Notes under the pieces: model-generated
The model's input: only the letters and a program-made list of their open reading frames with translations
Database searches by the model: none
What the model was told of the DNA's origin: nothing
Translations under genes and position numbers: made by a program
In this document: positions 14,587 to 23,348 of the stretch, piece by piece
Numbering within the stretch: position 1 is the first letter of the stretch
Layout of the letters: each line of letters opens with the position of its first letter
Source: Ectopseudomonas composti
Lineage (GTDB): Bacteria; Pseudomonadota; Gammaproteobacteria; Pseudomonadales; Pseudomonadaceae
Reading direction: 5' to 3'
DNA length: 64,000 bases
Assembly (NCBI RefSeq): GCF_001567565.1
Contig: NZ_LSSW01000019.1
Span: 62,001-126,000 of the forward strand

Positions 14587-16698
14587 TCAGGCGCGTACTC
14601 GGGTGATACGCATCACGCCTTTGAGCGCGCGCAGTTTCTTGATCACGCGGGCCAGGTGTACGCGGTCATGCACGCTGACCACCAGTTGTACCACGCTGAT
14701 GCGACCATCGCGTTCGTCCATGCTGATCTTCTCGATGTTGCCATCGGCAGCATTGACGCTGCTGGCCAGCAGGGCGATCAGGCCGCGCTGGTGCTCCAGC
14801 TCGACGCGCAGTTCGACGTTGAATTCGCCGGTGACGTCCTTGGCCCAGTTGAGCTGGATGCACTTTTCCGGGTTGTGGCGGATTTCGACGATGTTCCGGC
14901 AGCTTTCCATGTGTACCACCATGCCCTTGCCGGCAGACAGGTAGCCGACGATGGGATCGCCCGGAATCGGTGTGCAGCACTTGGCGTAGCTCAGCACCAG
15001 GCCCTCGGTACCGCGAATCGCCAGCGGCCCTTCACTGCCGGGCAGGGTTTCGTCGCCACTTTCGGCCAGCAGGCGACGGGCCACGACGTAAGCCATGCGG
15101 TTGCCCAGGCCGATGTCTTCGAGCAGGTCCTCGATGACTTCCTGGCGATACTCGCCCAGCACGGCTTGCACTCGCTCGGGAGCGATCTTCTCCAGATGCG
15201 TATCGAAGCTGGCCAGCACCTTGTTCAGCAGGCGTTCGCCGAGGTTGATGGATTCCGAGCGGCGCTGCTGCTTGAGCGCATGGCGGATATGCGTGCGCGC
15301 CTTGCCGGTGACCACGAAGTTGAGCCAGGCCGGATTCGGCCGTGCGCCCGGGGCGGTGACGATTTCCACCGTCGAACCGCTTTCCAGCGCCTGCGACAGT
15401 GGCGCCAGGCGACGGTTGATGCGGCAGGCGATGCAGGTGTTGCCGACGTCGGTGTGCACCGCATAGGCGAAGTCGACCGCCGTGGAGCCTTTCGGCAGCT
15501 CCATGATGCGGCCCTTGGGCGTGAACACGTAGACCTCGTCCGGGAACAGGTCGATCTTCACGCTCTCGATAAATTCCAGCGAGTTGCCGGCACGTTGCTG
15601 CAACTCCAGCACGCCCTTGACCCACTGGCGCGCGCGGGCGTGGTTGCCCTTCGGCACTTCGTCCTCGTTGGACTTGTACAGCCAGTGCGCAGCGATGCCG
15701 TTGTTGGCCATCTCTTCCATCTCGCGGGTGCGGATCTGGATCTCGATGGGCACGCCGTGCATGCCGAACAGCGTGGTGTGCAGCGACTGGTAGCCGTTGG
15801 CCTTGGGAATCGCGATGTAATCCTTGAAGCGCCCGGGCAAGGGTTTATACAGGTTGTGCACGGCGCCAAGCACGCGGTAGCAGGTGTCGACCTTGTCGAC
15901 GATGATGCGGAAGGCGTAGACGTCCATGATCTCGTTGAACGCCTTACGTTTGCCGCGCATCTTCTGGTAGATGCTGTAGAGGTGCTTCTCGCGGCCGATC
16001 ACCTCGCCTTCCATGCCTTCGTGTTGCAGGCAGACCTGGATCGATTCCTCGATCTTGGCGACGATTTCCTTGCGGTTGCCCCGAGCACGGCGCACGGCGG
16101 CGCGGATGCGCTCGGAGCGCATCGGGTGCATGGCCTTGAAGCCCAGGTCTTCGAACTCCACGCGCATGTTGTGCATGCCCAGTCGGTTGGCGATGGGGGC
16201 GTAGATTTCCAGGGTTTCCTTGGCGATGCGCCGGCTCTTCTCGTGCGGCATGGCATCGAGGGTGCGCATGTTGTGCAGGCGGTCGGCGAGCTTGACCAGA
16301 ATCACGCGGATATCGCGGGCCATGGCCATGGCCATCTTCTGGAAGTTCTCGGCCTGCGCCTCGGCCTTGGTCTCGAAGTTCATCTGGGTCAGCTTGCTGA
16401 CCCCGTCGACCAGTTCGGCCACGGTTTCGCCGAACTGCGCGTTGAGCGCTTCCTTGGCGATGCCGGTGTCTTCGATGACGTCGTGCAGCATGGCGGCCAT
16501 CAGACTCTGATGATCCATGTGCATTTCAGCGAGGATGCTGGCCACGGCCAGCGGATGGGTCACGTAGGCTTCGCCACTGCGGCGGCGTTGGCCATCGTGC
16601 GCCTGTTCGGCGTAGAAGTAGGCTCGGCGTACCAGGTTGACCTGGTCATGGCCGAGGTAGGCCGAAAGTCGGTCGGCGAGAGCGTCTATGCCTGCCAT
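14587..16698 (-). CDS. spoT: Bifunctional (p)ppGpp synthetase/hydrolase SpoT
   Basis: A 703-residue Rel/SpoT protein. Order: HD hydrolase domain with intact H72-D73 (MLHDVIEDTG) and the YVTHPLAVA metal ligand region; synthetase domain (VYAFRIIVDKVDTCYRVLG, FKDYIAIPKANGYQSLHT, EIQIRTREMEEMANNGIAAHW in adjoining parts); TGS domain (VYVFTPKGRIMELPKGSTAVDFAY); zinc-finger/helical region (CCTPIPGDPIVGY); and a C-terminal ACT domain (RISVVQLVVSVHDRVHL). The intact HD identifies it as SpoT rather than RelA. It balances (p)ppGpp during starvation. It follows rpoZ and gmk on the same strand, the classic gmk-rpoZ-spoT order. Confidence 0.98.
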   Translation of the reverse strand: MAGIDALADRLSAYLGHDQVNLVRRAYFYAEQAHDGQRRRSGEAYVTHPLAVASILAEMHMDHQSLMAAMLHDVIEDTGIAKEALNAQFGETVAELVDGVSKLTQMNFETKAEAQAENFQKMAMAMARDIRVILVKLADRLHNMRTLDAMPHEKSRRIAKETLEIYAPIANRLGMHNMRVEFEDLGFKAMHPMRSERIRAAVRRARGNRKEIVAKIEESIQVCLQHEGMEGEVIGREKHLYSIYQKMRGKRKAFNEIMDVYAFRIIVDKVDTCYRVLGAVHNLYKPLPGRFKDYIAIPKANGYQSLHTTLFGMHGVPIEIQIRTREMEEMANNGIAAHWLYKSNEDEVPKGNHARARQWVKGVLELQQRAGNSLEFIESVKIDLFPDEVYVFTPKGRIMELPKGSTAVDFAYAVHTDVGNTCIACRINRRLAPLSQALESGSTVEIVTAPGARPNPAWLNFVVTGKARTHIRHALKQQRRSESINLGERLLNKVLASFDTHLEKIAPERVQAVLGEYRQEVIEDLLEDIGLGNRMAYVVARRLLAESGDETLPGSEGPLAIRGTEGLVLSYAKCCTPIPGDPIVGYLSAGKGMVVHMESCRNIVEIRHNPEKCIQLNWAKDVTGEFNVELRVELEHQRGLIALLASSVNAADGNIEKISMDERDGRISVVQLVVSVHDRVHLARVIKKLRALKGVMRITRVRA

Positions 16699-16761
16699 GG
16701 GGTATCCCCCTCAGGGCTGGCTTGGCTACACGCCGCGCGACTTCGACCCGGCATCATCGAC

Positions 16762-17025
16762 TTACAGAGGCTCGTTGGCCTCTTCCTCGAAGGCGGCGAA
16801 CAGCGGCTCTTCCTCGACGATGTCGTCCTGGGCGATCACTTCATAGTCCACCAGGCCAGCCGCGATTTCGCGCAGGGCCACTACGGTGGGCTTGTCGTTT
16901 TCCCAAGCCACTTTCGGCTCTTTGCCGCCGGTGGCCAGCTGGCGCGAACGCTTGGTCGCGAGCATGACCAGTTCGAAGCGGTTATCAACGTTGTCCAGGC
17001 AATCTTCGACGGTAACGCGAGCCAT
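16762..17025 (-). CDS. rpoZ: RNA polymerase omega subunit
   Basis: An 87-residue protein starting [30 protein letters not shown], recognisable in its two conserved blocks, with the omega motif [15 protein letters not shown] and [20 protein letters not shown]. Omega binds the beta' subunit, assists polymerase assembly and forms one of the ppGpp sites. It lies between gmk and spoT, matching the standard proteobacterial order and linking polymerase to the ppGpp enzyme. Confidence 0.97.
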   Translation of the reverse strand: MARVTVEDCLDNVDNRFELVMLATKRSRQLATGGKEPKVAWENDKPTVVALREIAAGLVDYEVIAQDDIVEEEPLFAAFEEEANEPL

Positions 17026-17119
17026 GGTGTTCCTCGTAACTTGTGCGGATAAGCTTGGCCCGAGCGGGCGAGCGGACTGAATAGTCTAAAAAATCACCAG
17101 CGACAATGGAAGCGCTGTT

Positions 17120-17883
<764 letters not shown>

Positions 17884-17885
17884 CT

Positions 17886-18749
17886 TCACTCGATATTCTG
17901 AACCTGCTCGCGCATCTGCTCGATCAGGACTTTCAAGTTGACTGCCGCTTGCGTGCTGCGCGGGTCGAAGGCTTTGGAACCGAGGGTGTTGGCTTCGCGG
18001 TTGAGTTCCTGCATCAGGAAGTCCAGGCGCCGACCCGCGGCGCCGCCAGCCTTGAGCACGCGGCGCACTTCGCTGACGTGGGTGCTCAGGCGGTCCAGTT
18101 CCTCGGCCACGTCGCTCTTCTGCGCCAGCAGCACCAGCTCCTGTTCCAGGCGTTGCGGGTCGAGCTCGGCCTGCATCTCGGCGAAGCGGGTTTCGATCTT
18201 CTGGCGCTGGCCGGCGAGCATCTGCGGCACCAGTTGGCGCAAGGCGGCGATTTCGTCGAGGATGCTGTCGAGGCGCTCGTTGAGCAGCTTGGCCAGTTCC
18301 GCGCCTTCACGGGCGCGGCCGGCCTTGAGCTCGCCCAGCGCCTGGTCGAACAGCTTCAGCGCGGCCGCGTTGAGGGCTTGCGGGTCGGCCGAGTCGGCTA
18401 CCAGCACGCCTGGCCAGGCCAGCACTTCCAGTGGGTTGAGTGGCGCCGGTTGCTGAATCAGCGCCGCGACCTGCTCGGCGGCGCTGATCAGTTGGCGAGC
18501 GCGCTCGCTGTCGACCTGCAGTTGTTTACCGGCGCTTTCTTCGGCGAAGCGCAGGGTGCATTCCACCTTGCCGCGCGACAGGCCCTGGCGCAGTGCTTCA
18601 CGCACGGCGCCTTCGAGGTCGCGAAACGCTTCGGGCAGGCGCAGATGCGGCTCGAGATAGCGGTGATTGACCGAGCGCAGTTCCCAGCTCAGGGTGCCGT
18701 GGGCGGTTGCCTGCTCGTTGCGGGCAAAGGCCGTCATGCTGTGAACCAT
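17886..18749 (-). CDS. yicC: YicC-family protein
   Basis: A 287-residue protein starting MVHSMTAFARNEQ, the hallmark N-terminus of YicC. It continues with WELRSVNHRYLEPHLRLPE and ends with RRLDFLMQELNREANTLGSKA and LKVLIEQMREQVQNIE (DUF1732 region). Work on E. coli YicC points to an endoribonuclease role. The start at 18749 restores the family's usual start and length. It is divergent from rph, with about 140 bp between. Confidence 0.93.
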   Translation of the reverse strand: MVHSMTAFARNEQATAHGTLSWELRSVNHRYLEPHLRLPEAFRDLEGAVREALRQGLSRGKVECTLRFAEESAGKQLQVDSERARQLISAAEQVAALIQQPAPLNPLEVLAWPGVLVADSADPQALNAAALKLFDQALGELKAGRAREGAELAKLLNERLDSILDEIAALRQLVPQMLAGQRQKIETRFAEMQAELDPQRLEQELVLLAQKSDVAEELDRLSTHVSEVRRVLKAGGAAGRRLDFLMQELNREANTLGSKAFDPRSTQAAVNLKVLIEQMREQVQNIE

Positions 18750-18846
18750 GGGATACCTCGTGGAAGTCGGCGTCGAAAAACGCAGGATTGTAGCGCAGTG
18801 AATCGACCCGACCCAATTCGGCATGTCGCCACAGCCGCCCGGCCCC

Positions 18847-18852
18847 TATAAT
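18847..18852 (+). promoter_or_regulatory. Probable -10 element for rph
   Basis: A perfect TATAAT at 18847-18852 lies 37 bp before the rph ATG. With a 17-bp spacer the -35 hexamer would be TGTCGC (18824-18829), which is weak. Transcription would begin near 18859, giving a leader of about 30 nt. Confidence 0.55.
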
Positions 18853-18889
18853 GCGGACTGTTTTCACTTAACGAAGTAGGTATCGCTCG

Positions 18890-19609
18890 ATGAAACGTCC
18901 CAGTGGCCGCGCCGCCGATCAGTTGCGCTCGATTCGCATCACCCGCAACTACACCAAGCACGCCGAGGGCTCGGTGCTGGTGGAGTTCGGCGATACCAAG
19001 GTGATCTGTACCGTCAGCGTCGAGTCCGGCGTGCCGCGTTTCCTCAAGGGCCAGGGCCAGGGTTGGTTGACCGCCGAGTACGGCATGCTGCCGCGCGCCA
19101 CCGGCGAGCGTAACCAGCGTGAGGCCAGCCGCGGCAAGCAGGGTGGTCGTACCCTGGAAATCCAGCGCCTGATCGGCCGTTCGCTGCGCGCTGCGCTGGA
19201 CATGACCAAGCTGGGCGAGAACACCCTGTACGTCGACTGCGACGTGATCCAGGCCGACGGCGGTACCCGTACCGCGTCCATCACTGGGGCCATGGTGGCG
19301 CTGATCGACGCGCTGAAGGTGCTGAAGAAGCGTGGTGCGCTGAAAGGCGAGCCGCTCAAGCAGATGATCGCAGCCGTGTCGGTCGGCATCTACCAGGGTG
19401 AGCCGGTACTGGATCTGGATTACCTGGAAGATTCCGCCGCCGAGACCGACCTCAACGTGGTGATGACCAACGCCGGCGGCTTCATCGAAGTGCAGGGCAC
19501 CGCCGAAGGTGCGCCGTTCCAGCCTGACGAGTTCAACGCCATGCTGGCGCTGGCGCAGAAGGGTATGAACGAGATCTTTGAACTGCAGAAGGCCGCTCTG
19601 GTCGACTGA
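18890..19609 (+). CDS. rph: Ribonuclease PH
   Basis: A 239-residue phosphorolytic 3'-5' exonuclease that trims tRNA 3' ends. Recognisable features are the start [56 protein letters not shown] in adjoining blocks, [36 protein letters not shown] and [19 protein letters not shown]. Length is exactly typical. It has its own TATAAT-type promoter upstream and is divergent from yicC. Confidence 0.98.
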   Translation: MKRPSGRAADQLRSIRITRNYTKHAEGSVLVEFGDTKVICTVSVESGVPRFLKGQGQGWLTAEYGMLPRATGERNQREASRGKQGGRTLEIQRLIGRSLRAALDMTKLGENTLYVDCDVIQADGGTRTASITGAMVALIDALKVLKKRGALKGEPLKQMIAAVSVGIYQGEPVLDLDYLEDSAAETDLNVVMTNAGGFIEVQGTAEGAPFQPDEFNAMLALAQKGMNEIFELQKAALVD

Positions 19610-19637
19610 GATCTTCAACCGCGCAAGGAGCACCCGC

Positions 19638-20009
19638 ATGAATGACGATATGCAAGACCCGGTTCCGACGCCCAGCCAGGAAGCACGTCAGTGGGCGATG
19701 TTCTGTCACTTCGCCGCCTTTCTCGGCCTGGTGTTCCCGTTCGGTAATCTGCTCGGGCCGCTGATCATCTGGCAGATCAAGAAGGACATGGACCCCTTCG
19801 TCGACGCTCAGGGCAAGGAAGCGCTGAACTTCCAGATCAGCGTGGCGCTGGCCGCTGTCGTCTGCTTCATTCTGATGGTGGTGGTAATCGGCTTCCCATT
19901 GCTGATGCTGCTGGGCCTGGCCGCGCTGGTGCTGACCATCATCGCCGGGATCAAGGCCAACGAGGGGCAGGCTTATCGCTACCCCTTCAGCTGGCGCCTG
20001 GTGAAGTAA
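19638..20009 (+). CDS. DUF4870-type membrane protein
   Basis: A 123-residue small membrane protein. After a short acidic N-terminus it reads WAMFCHFAAFLGLVFPFGNLLGPLIIW, with a second and third hydrophobic segment (FQISVALAAVVCFILMVVVIG and LLMLLGLAALVLTIIAGIKA). The motif QGKEALNFQISV is the DUF4870/Tic20-like signature. AAGGAG lies seven bases before the ATG at 19638, which fixes the start. It follows rph by 28 bp and ends before a shared terminator. Function unknown. Confidence 0.85.
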   Translation: MNDDMQDPVPTPSQEARQWAMFCHFAAFLGLVFPFGNLLGPLIIWQIKKDMDPFVDAQGKEALNFQISVALAAVVCFILMVVVIGFPLLMLLGLAALVLTIIAGIKANEGQAYRYPFSWRLVK

Positions 20010-20022
20010 AGCTGCGTGCAAG

Positions 20023-20049
20023 AAAAAGCCGGCGATAAGCCGGCTTTTT
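20023..20049. terminator. Bidirectional intrinsic terminator
   Basis: AAAAAGCCGGC (20023-20033) pairs perfectly with GCCGGCTTTTT (20039-20049) around a 5-nt loop. The A-run and T-run let it work in both directions, ending the rph-DUF4870 transcript and the convergent crc transcript. Confidence 0.92.
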
Positions 20050-20061
20050 CGTATCTGTCGA

Positions 20062-20841
20062 TCAGATGCTGAGAATCCAGTCGTAATCGACGATCAGCGG
20101 CGCATGCTGGGAGAAGCGCGGCTGACGCGGCAGGCGGGCGCTGCGAACGCTGCGGCGCATGCCCGGAGTGAGCAACTGGTAGTCGAAGCGATAGCCCAGG
20201 TTGAGCATCTCGGCCTGTTCGTTGTCCGGCCACCAACTGAACTGGTCCCCTTCGCGGCTGACTTCGCGCAGGGCGTCGACATAGCCCATGTTGCCGACCA
20301 CTTCATCCATCCAGGCGCGTTCGGGCGCCAGGAAGCCCGGTGATTGCTGGCAATCGCGCCAGTTCTTCACGTCCATCTTCTGGTGCGCCACGTGCAGCGA
20401 GCCGCAGTAGATGTACTCGCGACGCTTGCGCCGTTGCTTGTCCAGATAGTGGGTGAAGTCGTCCATGAACTTGAATTTCTGATTCAAGCTCTCGTCACCG
20501 TCCCGCCCGCTTGGCAGAAGCAGGGTGGCGATACTTACCTTGTCGAAATCTGCCTGCAGGTAGCGCCCGTAGCGATCGGCCATCTCGAAGCCGAGGCCGC
20601 TGATCACCGCCTTGGGTTGCAATCGCGAGTAGAGCGCCACGCCACCTTGGCTGGGCACTTCACCGTCGCATGCATAGAGGAAATAACCATCCAGCTGGAA
20701 GGCTTGGTCGTCCATTTCAAAGGCGGAGGCACGGGTGTCTTGCAGGCAGATCACGTCGGCATTCTGGGCTTGCAGCCAGCTGAGCAGACCTCGCTCGGCC
20801 GCAGCCTGAATACCATTCACGTTCACACTGATGATCCGCAT
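20062..20841 (-). CDS. crc: Catabolite repression control protein Crc
   Basis: A 259-residue protein, the exact length of Pseudomonas Crc. It has the exonuclease III/EEP fold (MRIISVNVNGIQAAAERG, VICLQDTRASAFEMDD, YIYCGSLHVAHQKMDVKNW, SWWPDNEQAEMLNLGYRFDY, PLIVDYD). Crc has lost nuclease activity and helps Hfq repress translation of catabolic mRNAs, relieved by the CrcZ-type sRNAs. The start at 20841 is chosen over an upstream ATG at 20862 by length and conserved N-terminus. It is divergent from pyrE, 80 bp apart, as in other pseudomonads. Confidence 0.97.
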   Translation of the reverse strand: MRIISVNVNGIQAAAERGLLSWLQAQNADVICLQDTRASAFEMDDQAFQLDGYFLYACDGEVPSQGGVALYSRLQPKAVISGLGFEMADRYGRYLQADFDKVSIATLLLPSGRDGDESLNQKFKFMDDFTHYLDKQRRKRREYIYCGSLHVAHQKMDVKNWRDCQQSPGFLAPERAWMDEVVGNMGYVDALREVSREGDQFSWWPDNEQAEMLNLGYRFDYQLLTPGMRRSVRSARLPRQPRFSQHAPLIVDYDWILSI

Positions 20842-20921
20842 AAATGGCCCCCAAAAACACATGCATGTATGATACCCGAGCTCACTTCAATTAGCTAAAT
20901 CCGTGCCGTCCGGGACTTTTC

Positions 20922-21563
20922 ATGCAAGCGTACCAGCGCGATTTCATTCGTTTTGCCATCGAGCGCGGAGTTCTGCGTTTCGGTCAGTTCACCCTCAAGT
21001 CCGGGCGCACCAGCCCCTATTTCTTCAACGCCGGCCTGTTCGACAGCGGCCTGGCGCTGGCCCAGCTGGGGCGTTTCTATGCGGCGGCTATCGTCGATAG
21101 CGGCATCGAATTCGACGTGCTGTTCGGCCCGGCCTACAAGGGCATTCCGCTGGCGGCGACCACTGCCGTCGCGCTGGCCGAGCATCATCAGCGCGATCTG
21201 CCCTGGTGCTTCAACCGCAAGGAAGCCAAGGATCACGGCGAAGGCGGCACTCTGGTCGGCGCGCCACTCCAGGGCCGTGTGCTGATCGTCGATGACGTGA
21301 TTACCGCAGGCACCGCCATCCGCGAAGTGATGCAGATCATCCAGGGCCAGGGCGCCCAGGCTGCCGGCACGCTGATCGCGCTGAACCGCCAGGAGCGTGG
21401 CCAGGGCGAGCTCTCCGCGATTCAGGAGGTCGAGCGCGACTTCGGTATGCCGGTAGTGAGCATCGTGTCACTCGAACAGGTATTGGAATATCTGGCAGGG
21501 GATGCTGAACTGAAGCAATATCTGCCGGCTGTCGAAGCCTATCGCGCCGAGTACGGAATCTAG
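20922..21563 (+). CDS. pyrE: Orotate phosphoribosyltransferase
   Basis: A 213-residue enzyme that makes orotidine 5'-phosphate from orotate and PRPP in pyrimidine synthesis. The substrate region is [16 protein letters not shown], followed by [13 protein letters not shown] and [13 protein letters not shown]. The PRPP motif is [14 protein letters not shown]. It is divergent from crc and followed 20 bp later by a DUF4124 gene on the same strand. Confidence 0.98.
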   Translation: MQAYQRDFIRFAIERGVLRFGQFTLKSGRTSPYFFNAGLFDSGLALAQLGRFYAAAIVDSGIEFDVLFGPAYKGIPLAATTAVALAEHHQRDLPWCFNRKEAKDHGEGGTLVGAPLQGRVLIVDDVITAGTAIREVMQIIQGQGAQAAGTLIALNRQERGQGELSAIQEVERDFGMPVVSIVSLEQVLEYLAGDAELKQYLPAVEAYRAEYGI

Positions 21564-21583
21564 CCCTAGCACAAGGTTGTCCT

Positions 21584-22186
21584 ATGCCTGCACCGCTCCT
21601 GACCCGCTGTACGCTGCTCTGTAGCCTGCTACTGCCGTTGTCTGGAGTGGCTGCCGAGCTGTATCGCTATGTCGATAACAAGGGCGTGACGGTGCTCAGT
21701 CGTCAGGGCGTGCCGCCGGAGCTCATCGGCAAGGGTTACGAGGTGCTCAACGATCAGGGCCGGGTGGTGCGAGTGATTCCGCCTGCACCGACGCCGGAAG
21801 AGTTCGCCCGCATGCAGGCGGACAAGGTTCGCGCCAGCAACGATGCCCAACTGCTGCGCCTGTACACCAATCTCGATGATGTCGACCGCGCTCGCGAACG
21901 CAAGCTGTCCGAGCTCGATGGCGTCACCAGCGTCGCTCGCGGCAATCTGCAGTCGGTGCGTACCCAGCAGGCCAATCTGCAGAGCCAGGCCGCCGATCAT
22001 GAGCGTGCCGGGCGCCAGGTACCGGAGCACCTGCTGGCGCAGATCAACAACCTCAAGGAAGAACAGCAGCGTCTGCTGCGTGATATCGCCCGTTACAAGG
22101 ACGCACGCGCCCAAGCGGAGGCCAGTTTCGCCGCTGATCGCGCACGTCTGGCGGAGTTGTTCGGCGAGCCGCAGAGCAAACCCTGA
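21584..22186 (+). CDS. Exported DUF4124-type protein
   Basis: A 200-residue protein with a signal peptide of about 24 residues (ending SGVAA-EL). The mature start LYRYVDNKGVTVLSRQGVPPELIGKGYEVL is a DUF4124 domain, seen in its two halves. From about residue 70 it is a charged coiled-coil-like helix (LLRLYTNLDDVDRARERKLSEL, QAADHERAGRQVPEHLLAQI). Periplasmic or envelope location is expected. Role unknown. The gene is 20 bp after pyrE and likely co-transcribed with it. Confidence 0.8.
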   Translation: MPAPLLTRCTLLCSLLLPLSGVAAELYRYVDNKGVTVLSRQGVPPELIGKGYEVLNDQGRVVRVIPPAPTPEEFARMQADKVRASNDAQLLRLYTNLDDVDRARERKLSELDGVTSVARGNLQSVRTQQANLQSQAADHERAGRQVPEHLLAQINNLKEEQQRLLRDIARYKDARAQAEASFAADRARLAELFGEPQSKP

Positions 22187-22189
22187 CGT

Positions 22190-22336
22190 TCAGTTCTGCG
22201 GCGCAACCTTCTCGACGTTCTTGATCTTTTCCCTGAGCCACTGAGCCACTGAGCCAGCGCTGCCGCGTGTCGCGCTATCAGCGTATACATAGACGATTTC
22301 ACCGCTGGTCAGCAGTTCGCCGTCGCGCGGATGGGC
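22190..22336 (-). pseudogene. Decayed acyl-CoA thioesterase, C-terminal remnant
   Basis: The minus strand reads 48 codons before the TGA at 22190-22192. The part RDGELLTSGEIVYVYAD is characteristic of 4-hydroxybenzoyl-CoA-type (hotdog) thioesterases, near their last strand, and it is followed by WLREKIKNVEKVAPQN. No start codon or N-terminal hotdog domain exists upstream: the frame runs back into a CTCTCCC palindrome at 22370-22390. Three tandem 8-bp CTGAGCCA units (22233-22256, + strand) interrupt it. I read it as a truncated, decaying gene. Confidence 0.6.
22233..22256. repeat. Three tandem copies of an 8-bp unit
   Basis: CTGAGCCA occurs three times without change at 22233-22240, 22241-22248 and 22249-22256, inside the thioesterase remnant. 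Because eight is not a multiple of three, gain or loss of one copy shifts the frame. Confidence 0.9.
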
Positions 22337-22367
22337 CCGAGTATGCGCATCGCTATGTTTGCCAAGC

Positions 22368-22391
22368 CCTCTCCCGCGAGCGGGAGAGGGG
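22368..22391. repeat. Short palindrome of the CCCTCTCCC type
   Basis: CCCTCTCCCGC and GCGGGAGAGGG face each other across one or two bases upstream of the argB 3' end. This is a common intergenic palindrome in Pseudomonas. It may end argB transcription and marks the break point of the thioesterase remnant. Confidence 0.6.
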
Positions 22392-22418
22392 CATCAGAAG
22401 GCCGCGTAGCGGCCGCTG

Positions 22419-23348
<930 letters not shown>

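Noticed and set aside
13978..17052. Plus-strand open frame of about 1,000 codons opposite spoT and rpoZ
   Set aside because: It mirrors spoT, rpoZ and ridA on the other strand. Its translation is low-complexity and rich in His, Asp, Val and Leu, as antisense GC-rich frames are.
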